A DNA stretch of 63,565 bases from the NCBI GenBank assembly GCA_009731375.1, contig BJOX01000063.1, positions 762,249 to 825,813 of the forward strand, read 5' to 3'. Within the stretch, counting starts at the first letter, position 1, and each line of letters opens with the position of its first letter. Below, one piece after another: positions 35,101 to 43,336 of this stretch. Under the pieces are notes generated by a model. The model was not told the origin of the DNA. It searched no databases and was given only the letters and a program-made list of their open reading frames with translations. Source of the stretch: Paulinella micropora (lineage: Eukaryota; Cercozoa; Imbricatea; Euglyphida). The position numbers and the translations under genes are program-made.

Positions 35101-37556
35101 CCATCAAGACTTTCAGTGGTCTGCCGTCCGTGGTATCGCTAGTCACGGTAGATGGCAGCGGCAGCCTGGCACATGCGCAGCCGGTTGGACACAGTCTTGC
35201 TTTTACAGACTCTCCGAGCGGCAGCAGAATGCCGAACGGCATGACATCCGCGAGCTGGACGTCGGGCAGTCAAACGTTTGTCGTGAGCGCTAGTGGCTCG
35301 TTCAGTGCGTCCGTCGCTTATAAGGCGTTTGATAGTAACGGCACTGGTACTTTCTGGTGTACACCACTGAGCGTCTACAACACCTCAACTGGTGCCTACA
35401 CCAGCAACAAGTTCAAGACAGTAGGAGGCTCGAACGTGAATGGGGAGTGGATCCAGCTCGATTTCGGGGCGGAAGTGCGGCTGACCGCGTACTACATCAC
35501 TACTTCTGTAAATAGATCGCCTCGCAAGTGGGTGATGGCAGTCAGCGACGACGGCAATACTTGGACCACCTGGCAAGCACAGACAACAAATTACAACTTC
35601 GCCGACGCTACAGAAACCGCTTTTACACCTACTGCGCCCGTGATCTGTCGGTATGCAGTGTTGATAGTAACTGAAAATAGTGGCGTTAATAACTACTTCC
35701 AGATCAGCGCGCTGAGTTTCGATTACAGCGGGCTTGCTCTCAGAGTTAAGAACCTAGCACTCCCCGCAAACGGGACAGACGGCGCCAACAAGAGCTACGT
35801 GGACTCGCATACACACACGTCGCCACTGACGATCGGTACATCTACGATCGCGAGCACCGGGACGGTCGCGTTGAGCCTGCCTAGCTCGCTGCCCGCCAGC
35901 ACTTCGCTGACGTCGCTGACCTCTGCGGGGCAGCTGAGTGCTTCTGCGCTAAAGGTGCCAGCCTCTCTGCCCGGTAGCACGTCGCTAGTGACACTCGACT
36001 CCGGTGGTCAGCTCGCGACAGGGGATGCTAGCTCGCTGTCACTTAGCGGGGCGGGCGGCACCAGCACGCTCTCCGCTCCGGCTTCTGGCTCTTCTGCACT
36101 CTTGCTGCCGACCGCTTTGCCGTCCAACACGTCCTTCGTTTCCCTGTCTAGCGGGGGGCAGCTAGCCGCCTCGTCTGTCAGAGTGCCTGCTAGCCTGCCC
36201 GGCTCGACGTCTTTGGTCACGCTGGACTCGGCGGGTCAGCTTGCGGCCAGCTCGTTGTTGCCAGCCTCCACGCCGGCCCAGACTGCCGTTCTGAGCCTGA
36301 CTTCGGCGGGGCAGATGGTGACTCAGAGCACTTCCACCACGGTTGTGACTTCTGGCTCGGTGGCGCTGCCGACCTGGACTTCCATGTCGGCCTATACGCC
36401 TACCACGGACCCTAACTGGGTGCTCAGCCACTCTTCCGCGCAAGTAAGCCAGGAGAGCTGGAGAGTTTTCGATGGTGTCGCTGCCAATGGCTGGACTAGC
36501 CTCGGCAACTACAACTCGGACGGGAGTATCAACACGACCAACAACGCCGTTACCAACGTGGGCGGCAGCAACGTGTACGGCGAGTACTTTACGCTCCAGC
36601 ACACGCGGCGCCGGTACAGGATCACGAGCTTCGCGTTGACCAACGGAGTTACTCTTAGTACCTCAACCAAAAGCTTCACGTTGGCGGGGTCGGACAATGG
36701 CAGTACCTGGACACTGGTCTGGTCGGGTAACTTCTCTTTTACCACGACGTCACAGACCCTGAACTCGAGCGCGCCCGCTTCGACCGCGTTCTATTACTAC
36801 CACCGGTTTATTGTCACTTCGGTACATTCGAGTGCCGCGTCCGTCGTGGGGACCTTTGCGCCCGTCGTTGAGTCCGAGGGTGTGTCGGCCACTGCCACTG
36901 GCCTCACGGGCGTGGATTCGATCGTGTGCGGCAAAAACACGCTGAAGTTGCCGACCGCGCTGCCCTCCGCCGGCACGGATCGCGTGCTCCAAATCAACGA
37001 CCTCGGCGAGTTCGAGCTGGGCACCTGGGACCGTGGCCACTGGCTGACGAGTGACACGGCCGTCACTGTTAATAGCGGAGCTGGCAGGAAGATCCCGGTC
37101 GATGGCGTAGTGAGGCTGGCGCCCGTGTACGGCAACATCACCGTAAGCCATGCCAACGGCTTCACGACCTGGCAGAACACGTCCGGTATGCCCAGGAAAT
37201 GGCTGATCACTGCCTCGTTCAAGTTTATTACCTCGGCAGCGGCTACCAACAACCCGCCGACCAGTGGCGCCTATTACGATGTCTGGGTCGAAAGGAATGC
37301 AGTGAGACCCGCCTCAAGCACCGGCGTACAGCAGACAGAAGCCAATTTTCAGGCGACAACTACCGCCCATGGGCTCTATGGCAACGGGCGGTTCGCTTCG
37401 CCCAGCCTGTCGGGCATCATGGAAGTGGCGGCAAATGAGTATATCTGGTTCGAAGCCTTTGGCGACACACAAGGCGCTGTCACGTGGAGCCTTGTCATTG
37501 GCGGTTCAACTGTTTATTCAAGAGGCAGAGTGACCATTACCGAGATTCCGGGCTGA
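32197..37556 (+). CDS. giant modular fibre/adhesin-like virion protein
   Basis: About 1,779 residues once the artefact at 32318-32337 is discounted: the 10 N and the repeated 10-mer GGCGTGAGAT together shift the frame by 20 bases, and the flanks are in frame without them. N-terminus: basic KRRRLDG. Then four discoidin (F5/8 type C)-like domains near 32500-32960, 34170-34745, 35220-35735 and 36375-36860, each with WLQLDL- or WIQLDF-type strands. Phage-fibre linkers PKAYVD, NKGYVD and NKSYVD follow. A YadA-head-like stretch (AVAIGTTAGNTNQG repeats) lies at 33580-33880, and SLPSSLPAST modules are repeated. The C-terminal ~180 residues look like a separate beta-rich tip. Such proteins bind glycans or receptors. 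About 1-kb DNA modules have duplicated (34785-35095 versus 35780-36090). Confidence 0.85.
32318..32327. other. 10-N gap, false (contig overlap)
   Basis: GGCGTGAGAT occurs on both sides (32308-32317 and 32328-32337). Counting it once and removing the N keeps the fibre frame. Confidence 0.9.
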
Positions 37557-37592
37557 TTTTTTTTTTTTTGAGTCTGTATTTTTTAATGAAAA

Positions 37593-37874
37593 ATGGACGC
37601 TTTGCGACAAGCGCTAGCCGAGAACGAGAACGAGCTGGCCACGTGCCTAGCCCGCCGCCGGATCCTGGCCGTAGAACGAGAGAAGTTACAGCTGCAGATC
37701 GCGCTCTGTGAAAAGGTCTGTGGTTGCAGGGAGACGCGCCTGCAGATCAAGCAATTGATCCAGCAAGAAGAGGAAGCAGAAGCGGCCGCCGAGTCTGCCG
37801 CCCACGCGGCCGTCGAGGCCGAAATGGCACTAGAAGAGACAGTCGTAGAGATGCCTGACACCATCAATGGCTAG
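37593..37874 (+). CDS. small coiled-coil protein
   Basis: 93 residues from ATG 37593. Heptad-like from residue 3 to 80 (ALAENENELATCLARRRILA, then KLQLQIALCEKVCGCRETRL) with an Ala/Glu-rich end. It starts 37 bp after the fibre stop and a long T run. Its end overlaps the convergent ribonucleotide reductase gene by 4 bp. Upstream sequence has GAGTCTGT within T/A tracts, a weak version of the motif. No family recognised; the position next to the fibre suggests a virion accessory or chaperone. Confidence 0.6.
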   Translation: MDALRQALAENENELATCLARRRILAVEREKLQLQIALCEKVCGCRETRLQIKQLIQQEEEAEAAAESAAHAAVEAEMALEETVVEMPDTING

Positions 37875-38848
37875 AAGTCCTGGTCTAGGCCCCATTCAGG
37901 CTCCTTGGCCGGCGCCCGTGCGTACTCGCTTACTCTTTTCTCGAAAAAGTTGGTCTTGCCTACCACGCCTAGCTGCTCCATGAAGGGCAAGGGGCACTTG
38001 GCCACCCCGTACAGCTTTTCGCTCAGGCCCAAGTTCTGCAGCAGGCCGTCCGCCACGAACTCGACGTACCGCTCCATCAGCGTCGCGTTCAAACCCAACA
38101 GATTCACGGGCAGGGACTCGCTGATGAACCTCCGCTCGACTTCGACGCAGCCAGCGACGATCTGGAAAACGCGTGACATCTGCAGCTTGTTCGACACGTG
38201 GTGCTTGTACAAGTGGCACGCGAACAGGCCGTGCTGCGTCTCGTCCCGCGCAATAAACTCGTTGCTGGTGCACAGGCCCTGCAGCAGGCCCGGGTGCTTT
38301 TGTTTCAGCCAAAAGATGGAGGCGAAAGAAGAGGCGAACTGGACAAGTTCCACACAAGCGAACGCCACCAGCCGCTCGGCAAACGAAGACCGGGCCGGGC
38401 TGAGCCACTGCAGCGCCCACTTGGCTTTTTGTGCGACGGTCGGGACCTGCGTGATCGCATTGAACAACTTGTCTTTTTCTTGCTGGTCGCTGATGATCGT
38501 ATCGATCAACAGGCTGTAGGTCCGCGAGTGTTCGGCCTCATTAAAAATCTGGTAAGAATAAAAAAGTCTCGCTTCACTGAACTGCACTTCGGCCAAAAAA
38601 TTAGCGGCCAGGTTTTCTTGGATGATGCCGTCGCTCGAGGCGAAAAAGCCCAGCACCATCTTAATAAAATGCCTTTCGTCCTCGCTCAGTTTCTTGAAAT
38701 CGGCCTGTTCCCTGCTTAGGTCTAGCTCATCTGCTGTCCAGAACGACCGCAGGGAAGCTTCATAGAATGAATACAGGTCCGGACGCCGTATCGGGAAGAG
38801 ACAAAATCGCGATGCTTCCGGCACGAGCAGTTTTTCTTCAGTGTCCAT
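37871..38848 (-). CDS. ribonucleotide reductase small subunit (class I, R2)
   Basis: 325 residues from ATG 38848; the frame is open to GTG 38893. Supplies the diiron/tyrosyl-radical partner for reducing ribonucleotides to deoxyribonucleotides. All R2 ligands are visible: Asp73, Glu104, His107, Glu167, Glu203 and His206. Tyr111 sits four residues after His107 at the radical position. The C-terminus EPEWGLDQDF resembles the tail that docks into the large subunit. Normal length for eukaryotic/viral R2 cores, which lack the long N-terminal extension. No large subunit is in the window, so it must use a host or unlinked viral R1. Divergent from the gene at 38964. Confidence 0.95.
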   Translation of the reverse strand: MDTEEKLLVPEASRFCLFPIRRPDLYSFYEASLRSFWTADELDLSREQADFKKLSEDERHFIKMVLGFFASSDGIIQENLAANFLAEVQFSEARLFYSYQIFNEAEHSRTYSLLIDTIISDQQEKDKLFNAITQVPTVAQKAKWALQWLSPARSSFAERLVAFACVELVQFASSFASIFWLKQKHPGLLQGLCTSNEFIARDETQHGLFACHLYKHHVSNKLQMSRVFQIVAGCVEVERRFISESLPVNLLGLNATLMERYVEFVADGLLQNLGLSEKLYGVAKCPLPFMEQLGVVGKTNFFEKRVSEYARAPAKEPEWGLDQDF

Positions 38849-38920
38849 AATTCGCTCAGCTGCCGGTTGTCCAGTTTCAGCAAGGCCATTCACTCCCTTT
38901 TAATACTAAAGGAAAGAGGA

Positions 38921-38944
38921 TATATTTTTTTCTTATGGCGCAAA
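38921..38944 (+). promoter_or_regulatory. viral upstream motif
   Basis: ATATTTTTTTCTTATGGCGC, 19 bp before ATG 38964. It has the TCTTATGGCGC end similar to TTCTGTGGCGC of other copies. The opposite strand serves the RNR gene. Confidence 0.5.
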
Positions 38945-38963
38945 ACAACAACAAAGACTGACT

Positions 38964-39302
38964 ATGTTGCAAAGACGTAAGACCGAACAACGGCTGATGC
39001 CCTCGTCGCAGGAGTCCATCGCCGTAACCTCGCACGAGCTCGCACTCGAGCTCAAGCGCACATACAGCGATTTCTCTTGGCAGAGCGTGCCGCAGCTCAT
39101 TGTCCACGGGGTCAAGTACCTTGCTCTCTATACTAACCACACGGGCGAGGAGAAGAAGCAGATCCTCGTTGCAGTGCTCGTGGACTTGTGTCCCGACGAC
39201 AACGTGGACAAGCTGATCCCGCCCGTGGTTGATGTTATCTGGGAGCTCGTGAAGGCCGCCCTCGCTACCAACTGCTGCGAGCTGTGTCCCAAGGTCTGCA
39301 CT
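38964..39302 (+). CDS. small conserved-type protein, unknown
   Basis: 112-115 residues from ATG 38964, ending in the TAA just before the convergent neighbour at 39308. A helical core (PQLIVHGVKYLALYTNHTG, EEKKQILVAVLVDLC, then IPPVVDVIWELVKAA) resembles the ~100-residue proteins common in nucleocytoviruses that end in a hydrophobic ID.IV-type helix. That resemblance is from memory. Three or four cysteines near the C-terminus. Starts 116 bp from the RNR start in a divergent arrangement, sharing an AT-rich promoter region. Confidence 0.65.
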
Positions 39303-39307
39303 ATCAG

Positions 39308-39970
39308 CTAAGCAGGCATCGGGATCAAGTGCCGGCCCAGCGTCACGGGCGTGCCGTGGTGGATCCTGACCGGTTCGCCGCTCGTCACCATCTGTGCACG
39401 CGCTTTGGCCAGCTTCTCGCGGTCCAGGCGGTGCGCCCACAACACCACTGACGGTATAACTTGCTCGTTCGAACGCACTTTCTCCAGGGCCATGGTAATC
39501 TTGACCAGCAGCACGTCCGCCGCTAATCTAAAGCGCCTCTTCTTGGCCATCTCGACAGACAGCTCGTTCTTGACCATTTCAAAGAGGATCTCGCACGAGA
39601 AGTGGCGCTCTGCTTTCTGTCCAAAGTTGAAAAAGCTGTTGGTGCCGGAGACGATGGCTACTACGATCAGGCAGGTCACGCTGACCCAGTCGTAGCCCGC
39701 CCGGCCCGCTTCACATGCCTTAAAACCGAAGTTGCCCACGATAACGGAACAGATCGCCGGCACGATCGTAGACAGCAAGCCAAACAACAGAAAACGGTTG
39801 TAGTAGTAGTAACCGGCAGAGTTGTTGAGGCGCGCGTGCAGCGCGCATTCGTCCACCACGCTGGCAAAATAAGACTCGTGGCGCGAGGACCATTTTTCTT
39901 CCTCTCGCTTTACGTCCGAGTCATCCGAGTCGTGCGAGTCCTCCCGCGGTATCACGACTTTCTCGTCCAT
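39308..39970 (-). CDS. SLATT-like two-TM membrane protein
   Basis: 220 residues from ATG 39970. An acidic N-terminus, then a short amphipathic stretch with YYYYNRF, two transmembrane helices (FLLFGLLSTIVPAICSVIVG at ~60-80 and a second ending VAIVSGTNSFFNF at ~98-118) and a long helical cytosolic part. This is the layout of SLATT/DUF4231-type proteins, frequent in algal large DNA viruses and proposed to form pores or membrane assemblies. The start agrees with the upstream motif at 39985-40005. Ends 5 bp from the convergent gene on the plus strand. Confidence 0.65.
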   Translation of the reverse strand: MDEKVVIPREDSHDSDDSDVKREEEKWSSRHESYFASVVDECALHARLNNSAGYYYYNRFLLFGLLSTIVPAICSVIVGNFGFKACEAGRAGYDWVSVTCLIVVAIVSGTNSFFNFGQKAERHFSCEILFEMVKNELSVEMAKKRRFRLAADVLLVKITMALEKVRSNEQVIPSVVLWAHRLDREKLAKARAQMVTSGEPVRIHHGTPVTLGRHLIPMPA

Positions 39971-39984
39971 CTGTTAAAAGAAAG

Positions 39985-40005
39985 TTTGCGACAAGATTTA
40001 AATTT
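39985..40005 (-). promoter_or_regulatory. viral upstream motif
   Basis: On the minus strand AATTTAAATCTTGTCGC, 14 bp before ATG 39970. It overlaps the end of the preceding gene. Confidence 0.7.
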
Positions 40006-40264
40006 TCGTCTTCTTCTTCTTTCGCCTGGCCGCTTTTGGCTTCAAGGCCGGCACGCTCGCGCTGTTCTTCTTCTTCTTGGTCAGGGCCAGCAGGTAGCGC
40101 GTGTACTCGACCGGGTCGTGGTGGTGCTGCTCGACTGGGTCCGGCGGCGGTGCTGCTGCCGCTGCCGCCGGCCGCGGTGCTCGCGGTGGCGCGCCGCCGC
40201 CACCGATAAGAGCCCTCTTCGCTTCTCTTGCCGCCGCTCGTCTCGGTCCTCTGCCTTTTGCCAT
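39998..40264 (-). CDS. small basic protein, probably nucleic-acid binding
   Basis: 88 residues if started at ATG 40264. The frame is open to 40297 and an ATG at 40288 is possible, but the upstream motif (40289-40309) would then touch the start, whereas elsewhere it lies 10-45 bp away. N-terminus AKGRGPRRAAAREAKRAL, an Ala/Pro-rich middle, a short hydrophobic helix (VEYTRYLLAL) and a Lys-rich tail ending AARRKKKKTKI. Histone-like or virion-DNA-condensing proteins have this composition. No fold is recognised. Confidence 0.65.
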   Translation of the reverse strand: MAKGRGPRRAAAREAKRALIGGGGAPPRAPRPAAAAAAPPPDPVEQHHHDPVEYTRYLLALTKKKKNSASVPALKPKAARRKKKKTKI

Positions 40265-40288
40265 TGTGAGTTTCTTCTTGAAATACAT

Positions 40289-40309
40289 CGCCCACAATAT
40301 TAAAAAAAT
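40289..40309 (-). promoter_or_regulatory. viral upstream motif
   Basis: On the minus strand TTTTTTTAATATTGTGGGCG, 24 bp before ATG 40264; used to choose that start. Confidence 0.7.
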
Positions 40310-40312
40310 TCC

Positions 40313-41140
40313 TTACGCCTTGCTCAGCAGCATTTCCCAGTCGGCGCCATTCAAGTCAACCTTGTCGCGCGTGTCTGGCCACACGACCCGGACGTTGAGG
40401 TACTTGGTCTTGCTAGGAAAAAACACGTACTGGTCGTGCCTGTCCTGGGCGCTAGACTGATACCCTCCTGAACTTGCCAGAAAAGGAATGATTAAGCTGG
40501 CTGAGTGGTTCTTGGGGCCGCGCGTAATGGTTGTGCCGTCCCAGACCTCGTGGAAGCCGCCTAGCGAGTAGGCCAGCGTCGAGCATTCCTTGATCTGTAT
40601 GCCTAGCGAGGTCGGCAGGCCCAAGGCCACTACGTTCGGCAAGATCCTGGTCTGCCCCGAGGGCAGCGAGGTCCCCGCTCCGTTCTGGGCCGAGGTCTCG
40701 AAGCCGAGCACCGCGTGCGCGCTGTCGCTGTTGGACTGATAGCAGTAGATTGCGAACTCGGCGGCCGCGCTCAGCACAAACTGTAGCTTCAGGTGAGTGT
40801 CGAGGTACGTGATGCCGATGGTCTGGCCTGGCTGGACGTAGCCCTCGTTGATCAGCAGCGACTGCAACGTGTCGGCCCGAGTCTCTCCCGTGTAGTTTTG
40901 CGAGGGGATCGTGATCGTCACGTCGCCCGTGGCCGTGCTGGTCAGGTAGAGCTTGTTGTTCTTGGAGTTGACGTTGAAGCAGGCGTTCGGCACCGTGGCC
41001 CAGATCAGGCGGTACCTGCCCTCGATCGCTTCCTGCAAGGGCAGGCGGAACTCGGCCGAATCGCCCGGGCCCTGCACCCGGTCGCGGTCCTTGCTGCGGA
41101 CCAGCAGGTTCATTTCGCTCAGGGTGCGCAGGGAGCTCAT
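40313..41140 (-). CDS. probable minor capsid / penton-like protein
   Basis: 275 residues from ATG 41140. The N-terminal region FRLPLQEAIEGRYRLIWATV, PNACFNVNSKNNKLYL, IPSQNYTGETRADTLQSLL, and later HAVLGFE, follows a pattern I know from PLV, virophage and nucleocytovirus minor capsid proteins: a strand followed by IPN..YN.N..NN, then IP.G.Y....L...L, then LGF. The C-terminal half is beta-rich with basic and aromatic residues. A single-jelly-roll penton or capsid-cementing role fits the neighbours (lectin-like protein 41207 and the MCP). The family was inferred from motif shape, not a search. Divergent from 41207. Confidence 0.6.
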   Translation of the reverse strand: MSSLRTLSEMNLLVRSKDRDRVQGPGDSAEFRLPLQEAIEGRYRLIWATVPNACFNVNSKNNKLYLTSTATGDVTITIPSQNYTGETRADTLQSLLINEGYVQPGQTIGITYLDTHLKLQFVLSAAAEFAIYCYQSNSDSAHAVLGFETSAQNGAGTSLPSGQTRILPNVVALGLPTSLGIQIKECSTLAYSLGGFHEVWDGTTITRGPKNHSASLIIPFLASSGGYQSSAQDRHDQYVFFPSKTKYLNVRVVWPDTRDKVDLNGADWEMLLSKA

Positions 41141-41157
41141 TTTTTTACAAAAAAAAA

Positions 41158-41206
41158 CTTATTTTCCTGGTCACTAACTACTAACAAATAACAGAGAATT
41201 AAAAAA
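41158..41206. promoter_or_regulatory. divergent viral promoter region with two upstream motifs
   Basis: Plus strand: ACTTATTTTCCTGGTCAC, 28 bp before ATG 41207. Minus strand: TTTTTTTAATTCTCTGTTAT, 44 bp before ATG 41140. The two genes share 66 bp. Confidence 0.65.
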
Positions 41207-42397
41207 ATGTCGCTGACGCTGAGCGGTACGAAACGGCTGCGCCTAGAGGACACGGTCGAGACCAAGCCGTTGCCTAGCATGGTCACAGCCTTTGGCGAGC
41301 ACAAGGTCGCAGAGTCTACCCCGCTAATACAGGAGACTTTCCCTTACACCGGCACCCTGAACCCGCGCAAGTTCGCGACCTCTGGCTCCGTGACCACCGC
41401 CGCGGGCCTGTTGTCGCTCAGCGGCGCCGCGCAGGCCGAGACGCTCAGGCGCTGCAAGTACCGTGCGGGGCAAGGGCTCGTCTGCCGCTTCACGGCGCTG
41501 TTCCCCGCCGCGCCCAACGTGGCTAATTCGGCCATGGTCGGGCTAGCCGACGACAACAATGGCTTCTTCTTTGTGCAGGACCAGACACAAAGCAACAGGC
41601 TGCGGATCTTGCACCGCAACGCGAGCGTCGACACGTACATCGACCAGGCCAACTGGAACCTCGACACCTGCCTGGGCGGCGACCAGGACGACATGGATCG
41701 GAAGGACTGGTCCAAGGGCAACATTTTTCAAATCCAGATGCAGTACCTGGGGTTTGGGGCTGTCGTGTTCTCGGTCGAGAGGAAGTCGGACGGGGTGCTA
41801 GTCCCCGTGCACCGAATCCAGTACGCGGGCGCTAACACTACGCCTTCGCTCAGCAATGCCAGCTTGCCGTTCAGGCTCAAGACCACCGGCGCGGGCGGCC
41901 AGGTGCGCACTGCCAGTGTTGGTGTCCTGGTCGAAGGCCCAGTCAGGCAGCTGGGTCTCTCGTTTGCGCGCACGAACGTCCAGACCATAGGCACGACCGA
42001 GAGTAACGCATTGGTGATCCGCAACAAGAGCTTGATTGGTGCCCTCCCTAACAACGACTTGCTGTTCCCGACCTTGTTGACCGCTACGGCCGTCTCTGGC
42101 ACCAAGCCCGTGGTCCTTCGAGTGCTCACGCAAGCCACGTTCGGCAGTGCGCCGACCTACGCGAACCATGACGCGGCCGCCTCTAATACCGACTACTCCG
42201 CGTCCCTCGTCACGGTGTCTGGCGGCAATGCAGTGGCCGCGTGCGTTGTGTCCAACACTGGGTCGGCGTCGGCCAGTCTCGACCTAAGTCGACTCAACAT
42301 CGCTGTCGGGCCAGGAGAAGTGCTCTGCATCGCGGCCAGCACTACTTCCGGGTCGGCGGATGTGCACTTATCACTATCATGGTACGAGGACGTGTGA
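41207..42397 (+). CDS. lectin-like virion structural protein
   Basis: 396 residues from ATG 41207. After a basic-tipped N-terminus (GTKRLRLED), residues ~70-240 read as a beta-sandwich: YRAGQGLVCRFTALF, VGLADDNNGFFF, then a WSKGNIFQIQMQYLG strand. This string (RAGQG..R FTA.F ... GL.D...GFF) is shared by fibre- and capsid-associated proteins of phages and large DNA viruses with a concanavalin/lectin-like fold. The C-terminal ~150 residues form a second beta domain ending SLSWYEDV. A vertex or surface protein is likely. Starts directly after a run of A; next gene 54 bp downstream, same strand. Confidence 0.65.
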   Translation: MSLTLSGTKRLRLEDTVETKPLPSMVTAFGEHKVAESTPLIQETFPYTGTLNPRKFATSGSVTTAAGLLSLSGAAQAETLRRCKYRAGQGLVCRFTALFPAAPNVANSAMVGLADDNNGFFFVQDQTQSNRLRILHRNASVDTYIDQANWNLDTCLGGDQDDMDRKDWSKGNIFQIQMQYLGFGAVVFSVERKSDGVLVPVHRIQYAGANTTPSLSNASLPFRLKTTGAGGQVRTASVGVLVEGPVRQLGLSFARTNVQTIGTTESNALVIRNKSLIGALPNNDLLFPTLLTATAVSGTKPVVLRVLTQATFGSAPTYANHDAAASNTDYSASLVTVSGGNAVAACVVSNTGSASASLDLSRLNIAVGPGEVLCIAASTTSGSADVHLSLSWYEDV

Positions 42398-42450
42398 AAA
42401 AAAAGAAAGTTCGTCTTACATTATTAAAAACAAAAGAGAGGTGAAAAAGA

Positions 42451-43098
42451 ATGAAGATCGTGTCAATCGATCCGGGGCTAAGAAATCTTGGGGTGGTAGT
42501 GCTCGAAAAGGACAACCGTACCAACGCCATCTCAGTCACGTATGCCAGCGTCTTAGATGTGGCCAGACAGACGGACACTGACTCGTTTAAGACCAAGTCT
42601 CTGTCAGCGTGCCTACACGCTATCGATGAACTGTATAACGCTGATCTGTGTGTGGTCGAGGACCAAGTGTTCGGGATGGCCAACACAAAGCCGGACAACC
42701 TCCTAATTCAAGCGGCGGCCGGCGCAACGATGATGGCACTCGGTGCCAAGGAGCTGCTTTACTACCAGTCTAGTTACAAATTCAGTTGCTTCTTCTCGCT
42801 TACCCCGGCGATATCCGGAAGAGTCAAAGGGAAGTACAAGGTGCAGTCGAGGGTTCTAGCACAAAATTTAATAGAATCGTTCAACGTTGCAGGCGAGACG
42901 AAATGTCTCACAGAGTCGGATCATCTGAGCGATGCCTTTGGTCTCGCGTTCGCCGCGCTCGTTAAATCGAGCGGATCAATGCGGGGCGTCCAGCAGGGAG
43001 CGCGTCGCTCGCTGCCGATTGCTGTGCCTGTTGGGGTGCAGACGCGGAAGAAGGAGCGGCAGGAGCAGCAGCCTTCTGTTGGTTCCATTTCGAGCTGA
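42451..43098 (+). CDS. Holliday junction resolvase, RuvC/poxvirus A22 type
   Basis: 215 residues from ATG 42451. The RNase H-like fold is shown by IVSIDPGLRNLGVVV (catalytic Asp7), LCVVEDQ (Glu70) and ESDHLSDAFGLAF (Asp157, His158, Asp161), the normal order of the four acidic sites. A basic region before the last motif (RVKGKYKVQ) would bind the junction. Such enzymes resolve branched and concatemeric genomes before packaging. The last ~40 residues are a low-complexity tail overlapping 137 bp of the convergent HMG gene. An A-rich upstream stretch with GAAAGTTCGTC replaces the usual motif, and a similar one precedes 48124. Confidence 0.9.
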   Translation: MKIVSIDPGLRNLGVVVLEKDNRTNAISVTYASVLDVARQTDTDSFKTKSLSACLHAIDELYNADLCVVEDQVFGMANTKPDNLLIQAAAGATMMALGAKELLYYQSSYKFSCFFSLTPAISGRVKGKYKVQSRVLAQNLIESFNVAGETKCLTESDHLSDAFGLAFAALVKSSGSMRGVQQGARRSLPIAVPVGVQTRKKERQEQQPSVGSISS

Positions 43099-43258
43099 TA
43101 TACGCCATACGTTCCTTGTGTGCCATCGCCTTGACCTCGGGCGTGGCCATCTGGTCCTTGAAGAACTGGTTATAGGCAGACGGTGCCCTGGGTTTGCGCT
43201 CTGGCTTGGCAGGGGCAGCGGCGGTAGCGTGTCCACAAGTCGCGCAGTTGGAAGACAT
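42962..43258 (-). CDS. HMG/YABBY-like DNA-binding protein with a Cys cluster
   Basis: 98 residues from ATG 43258. N-terminal CATCGH (CxxC) preceded by another Cys gives a possible small zinc site. Residues ~24-62 hold an HMG-box/YABBY-like helix pair, PSAYNQFFKDQMATPE then MAYISSKWNQQKA. The C-terminus is Ala/Gln/Pro-rich. Such proteins are found in many nucleocytoviruses, where they are thought to bend or package DNA. The coding end overlaps the end of the resolvase gene on the other strand. The upstream motif lies 31 bp before the ATG. Confidence 0.75.
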   Translation of the reverse strand: MSSNCATCGHATAAAPAKPERKPRAPSAYNQFFKDQMATPEVKAMAHKERMAYISSKWNQQKAAAPAAPSSASAPQQAQQSAASDALPAGRPALIRSI

Positions 43259-43289
43259 CTTTTTTGCTTTTGTCCTTTGGTAACAAAAG

Positions 43290-43311
43290 GGCGACAGAGG
43301 ATTAATTTTTT
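43290..43311 (-). promoter_or_regulatory. viral upstream motif
   Basis: On the minus strand AAAATTAATCCTCTGTCGCC, 31 bp before ATG 43258. Confidence 0.7.
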
Positions 43312-43336
43312 GCTACTGGGCACGCTACCCTTTTGA

